This document shows, piece by piece, positions 13,218 to 14,857 of a stretch of DNA of 14,857 nt. Every line of letters begins with the position of its first letter. Within the stretch, counting starts at the first letter, position 1. The position numbers were made by a program, and so were the translations under genes. Under the pieces are notes generated by a model, which ran no database searches, had not been told where the DNA came from, and was given only the letters and a program-made list of their open reading frames with translations. The stretch is from Bacteroidales bacterium (lineage in GTDB: Bacteria > Bacteroidota > Bacteroidia > Bacteroidales > NBLH01): the NCBI GenBank assembly GCA_026988445.1, contig JALSLF010000313.1, positions 1 to 14,857 on the forward strand, read 5' to 3'.

Positions 13218-14857
13218 TCAACTATTCCACTTCAGGCTAATCAGTTCACCACCTTGTTCGCCGCCTTCGGGTCCTAATTCGATTAAGTAATCAGCATTTT
13301 TTAAGATATAAGGATGGTGCTCACTAATAACGAGGGTGCTTCCTTGCTTTATCAGTTCATCAAAAAGAGCAACTAAATGTTCTACATCTTTAAAATGCAA
13401 GCCGTTTGAGGGTTCATCAAAAATATAAAGTACTTTTCCTTTATTCGCACTGATTAATGCTTTTGCTAATTTTATACGCTGCAGCTCTCCGCCTGAAAGC
13501 GTTTTTAAAGATTGTCCGGTTTTTAAATAAGCCAAACCGGTTTTTTGCAATATTCTTATTTTTCTTGACAAAGATTTATTTTCAACAAACTCCTGAATAT
13601 CCGACAATTCATCAATACTTACTTGCAAAACATCTGCTATATTTTTTCCCGAAATTGTATATTTCAAAGCTTCGGTTTGGTACCTGCTGCCGGCACAGCT
13701 TTCACAAATATTTTCAATATCTGCCAAAAAATCCATTCGTAGGGTAGTAAAGCCCACTCCTTTGCAATTTTCGCAACGTCCGCCTTTTGTATTGAGCGAA
13801 AAATAGTTTTTTTTGCGTTTTGCTGCTTTTGCAAATATTGTTGCAATATCATCAAATAATGTGGTATAAGCAGCCACAGTAGTATTTGCTCTTCCTTGCG
13901 GTAAGCTTTGGTCAGAAAAAACAATTTCTTTGATGTCGGTTTCACGGATAAGCGCATCATTGTTAATCAATTCTAAAAGCGTAGATTTTCCGCTACCGGA
14001 TTTTCCGTGTAAAACATTTATTATTCCTTCATAAAAATCTACATGGATATTTTTCAAATTATTTTTATCGGCATTTTTTATGCGTAGGGCAATTTTACCG
14101 GACTGTTTCAAATCACGCAACAATGGAATCTCTTTTCGATTTAAGTATTTTGCCGTTATTGATACTTGCTTTGCAAGTATATCCTTTAAATTTCCTTGGG
14201 CAATAATTTCTCCGCCCTTTTCACCTGCACCTACGCCTAATTCAAACAAATAATCAGCTGCTTTAATCAGTTCGGCATTATGTTCTGCCACCAAAACCGT
14301 ATTGCCTAAATCTCGCAACTCTTTTAAAATACTGATTAGTTTTTTATTATCCGAAGGATGCAAACCGGCACTTGGTTCATCAAGAATATAAGTTATGCCA
14401 GATAATCCGCTGCCAAGCATCGCTGCTAAACGAATACGCTGTGCTTCACCTCCCGACAAGCTTTTGCTCAAACGGTTTAAGCTTAAATAGGGCAAACCTA
14501 CGGCTTTTATTTTTTCTAAGCGGCGAATAATTTCCCCTGATAGTGAATTAAAAACGGCTTGTTCTTCTTTTGATAAATCCGTTTTTGTTTTTTGAAAAAA
14601 ATCAATGCTTTTTTCTACGGACATAGCCGTTAAATCGCTAATATCTTTATTATTAATTTTGATAGACAGCGATAATGGATTTAATCTTTTTCCTTTACAA
14701 AGGCTGCATTTTTGTTTTTTCATTAAAGGCAATAATGCCTCAGCTCGTTTATCGGCTTCTTTACGTTTGTATTCTTCCAGAATATAGCCTGAAAAACCCA
14801 TCCATTTTGATTTGAATTGTTGAACTCCTTCACGTTTACCACGTTTAAAATTCCACA
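13218..14857 (-). CDS. UvrA-family ABC ATPase, C-terminal 545 residues (5' end outside window)
   Basis: The frame is open to the window edge, so the start lies beyond it; the ATG at 14801 is internal. Counting from that Met, the visible order is: CSLCKGKRL (32-40); first ABC signature LSGGEAQRIRLA (115-126); Walker B YILDEPSAGLH (138-148); His174 switch; second Walker A GKSGSGKST (266-274); a zinc module Cys343/346/366/369 within GGRCENCKG; second signature LSGGELQRIKLA (435-446); Walker B YIFDEPSNGLH (459-469); His switch at 495. This is the UvrA architecture, which binds damaged DNA as a dimer. Compared with E. coli UvrA, recalled from memory, the second ATPase is compact (about 70 residues between Walker A and zinc, versus about 90), the DQSPIGR region is altered to DQSLPQGR, and the tail is short. 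That suggests a UvrA2-like paralogue rather than the main excinuclease subunit. The UvrB-binding part is out of view. Confidence 0.85.
   Translation of the reverse strand, partial: WNFKRGKREGVQQFKSKWMGFSGYILEEYKRKEADKRAEALLPLMKKQKCSLCKGKRLNPLSLSIKINNKDISDLTAMSVEKSIDFFQKTKTDLSKEEQAVFNSLSGEIIRRLEKIKAVGLPYLSLNRLSKSLSGGEAQRIRLAAMLGSGLSGITYILDEPSAGLHPSDNKKLISILKELRDLGNTVLVAEHNAELIKAADYLFELGVGAGEKGGEIIAQGNLKDILAKQVSITAKYLNRKEIPLLRDLKQSGKIALRIKNADKNNLKNIHVDFYEGIINVLHGKSGSGKSTLLELINNDALIRETDIKEIVFSDQSLPQGRANTTVAAYTTLFDDIATIFAKAAKRKKNYFSLNTKGGRCENCKGVGFTTLRMDFLADIENICESCAGSRYQTEALKYTISGKNIADVLQVSIDELSDIQEFVENKSLSRKIRILQKTGLAYLKTGQSLKTLSGGELQRIKLAKALISANKGKVLYIFDEPSNGLHFKDVEHLVALFDELIKQGSTLVISEHHPYILKNADYLIELGPEGGEQGGELISLKWNS

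Overview
The window is AT-rich and reads as a chromosomal segment of a Bacteroidota (Bacteroidetes) bacterium. The evidence is an outer-membrane TonB-dependent receptor tail, SurA-type periplasmic folding proteins with signal peptides ending in AQ, a Bacteroidota-style lipoprotein signal, start codons without Shine-Dalgarno sequences, and several upstream matches to the Bacteroidota -7 box TAnnTTTG. I cannot place it more precisely. Nothing looks like a phage, transposon, CRISPR or defence island; most genes are housekeeping.

Layout, left to right: the end of a TonB-dependent receptor (+); a class I HMG-CoA reductase (-) with an unfamiliar N-terminal domain; divergent from it, a secreted protein made of 34-residue repeats (+); murB (-) of peptidoglycan synthesis, divergent from a GT4-type glycosyltransferase (+); then a long leftward block. 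In transcription order that block is a UvrA-family ATPase (partial), a diacylglycerol-kinase-family lipid kinase, a PlsC-type acyltransferase, guaB (IMP dehydrogenase), and a tight three-gene cluster of SurA/PpiC-type periplasmic chaperones.

How the genes fit together: the three chaperone genes (669-, 282- and 448-codon, gaps of 24 and 10 bases) are almost surely one operon for outer-membrane protein biogenesis, 73 bases downstream of guaB. The lipid kinase and PlsC are adjacent and both concern phosphatidic acid and phospholipid turnover. HMG-CoA reductase implies isoprenoid synthesis through mevalonate.

The most unusual non-coding feature is a pair of related intergenic elements (about 504-609 and 5297-5394). 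Each is built of 8-base units in two inverted arms, they share 15-base identical words, and each fills a gap between two convergent genes. The third convergent junction (2985-3032) lacks one. Other points worth a look are the HMG-CoA reductase N-terminal domain, the five-repeat secreted protein, an operator-like palindrome between those two genes, and complementary loss of active-site histidines across the four parvulin domains. No tRNA, rRNA, riboswitch or CRISPR was seen, and no gap between genes exceeds 300 bases.
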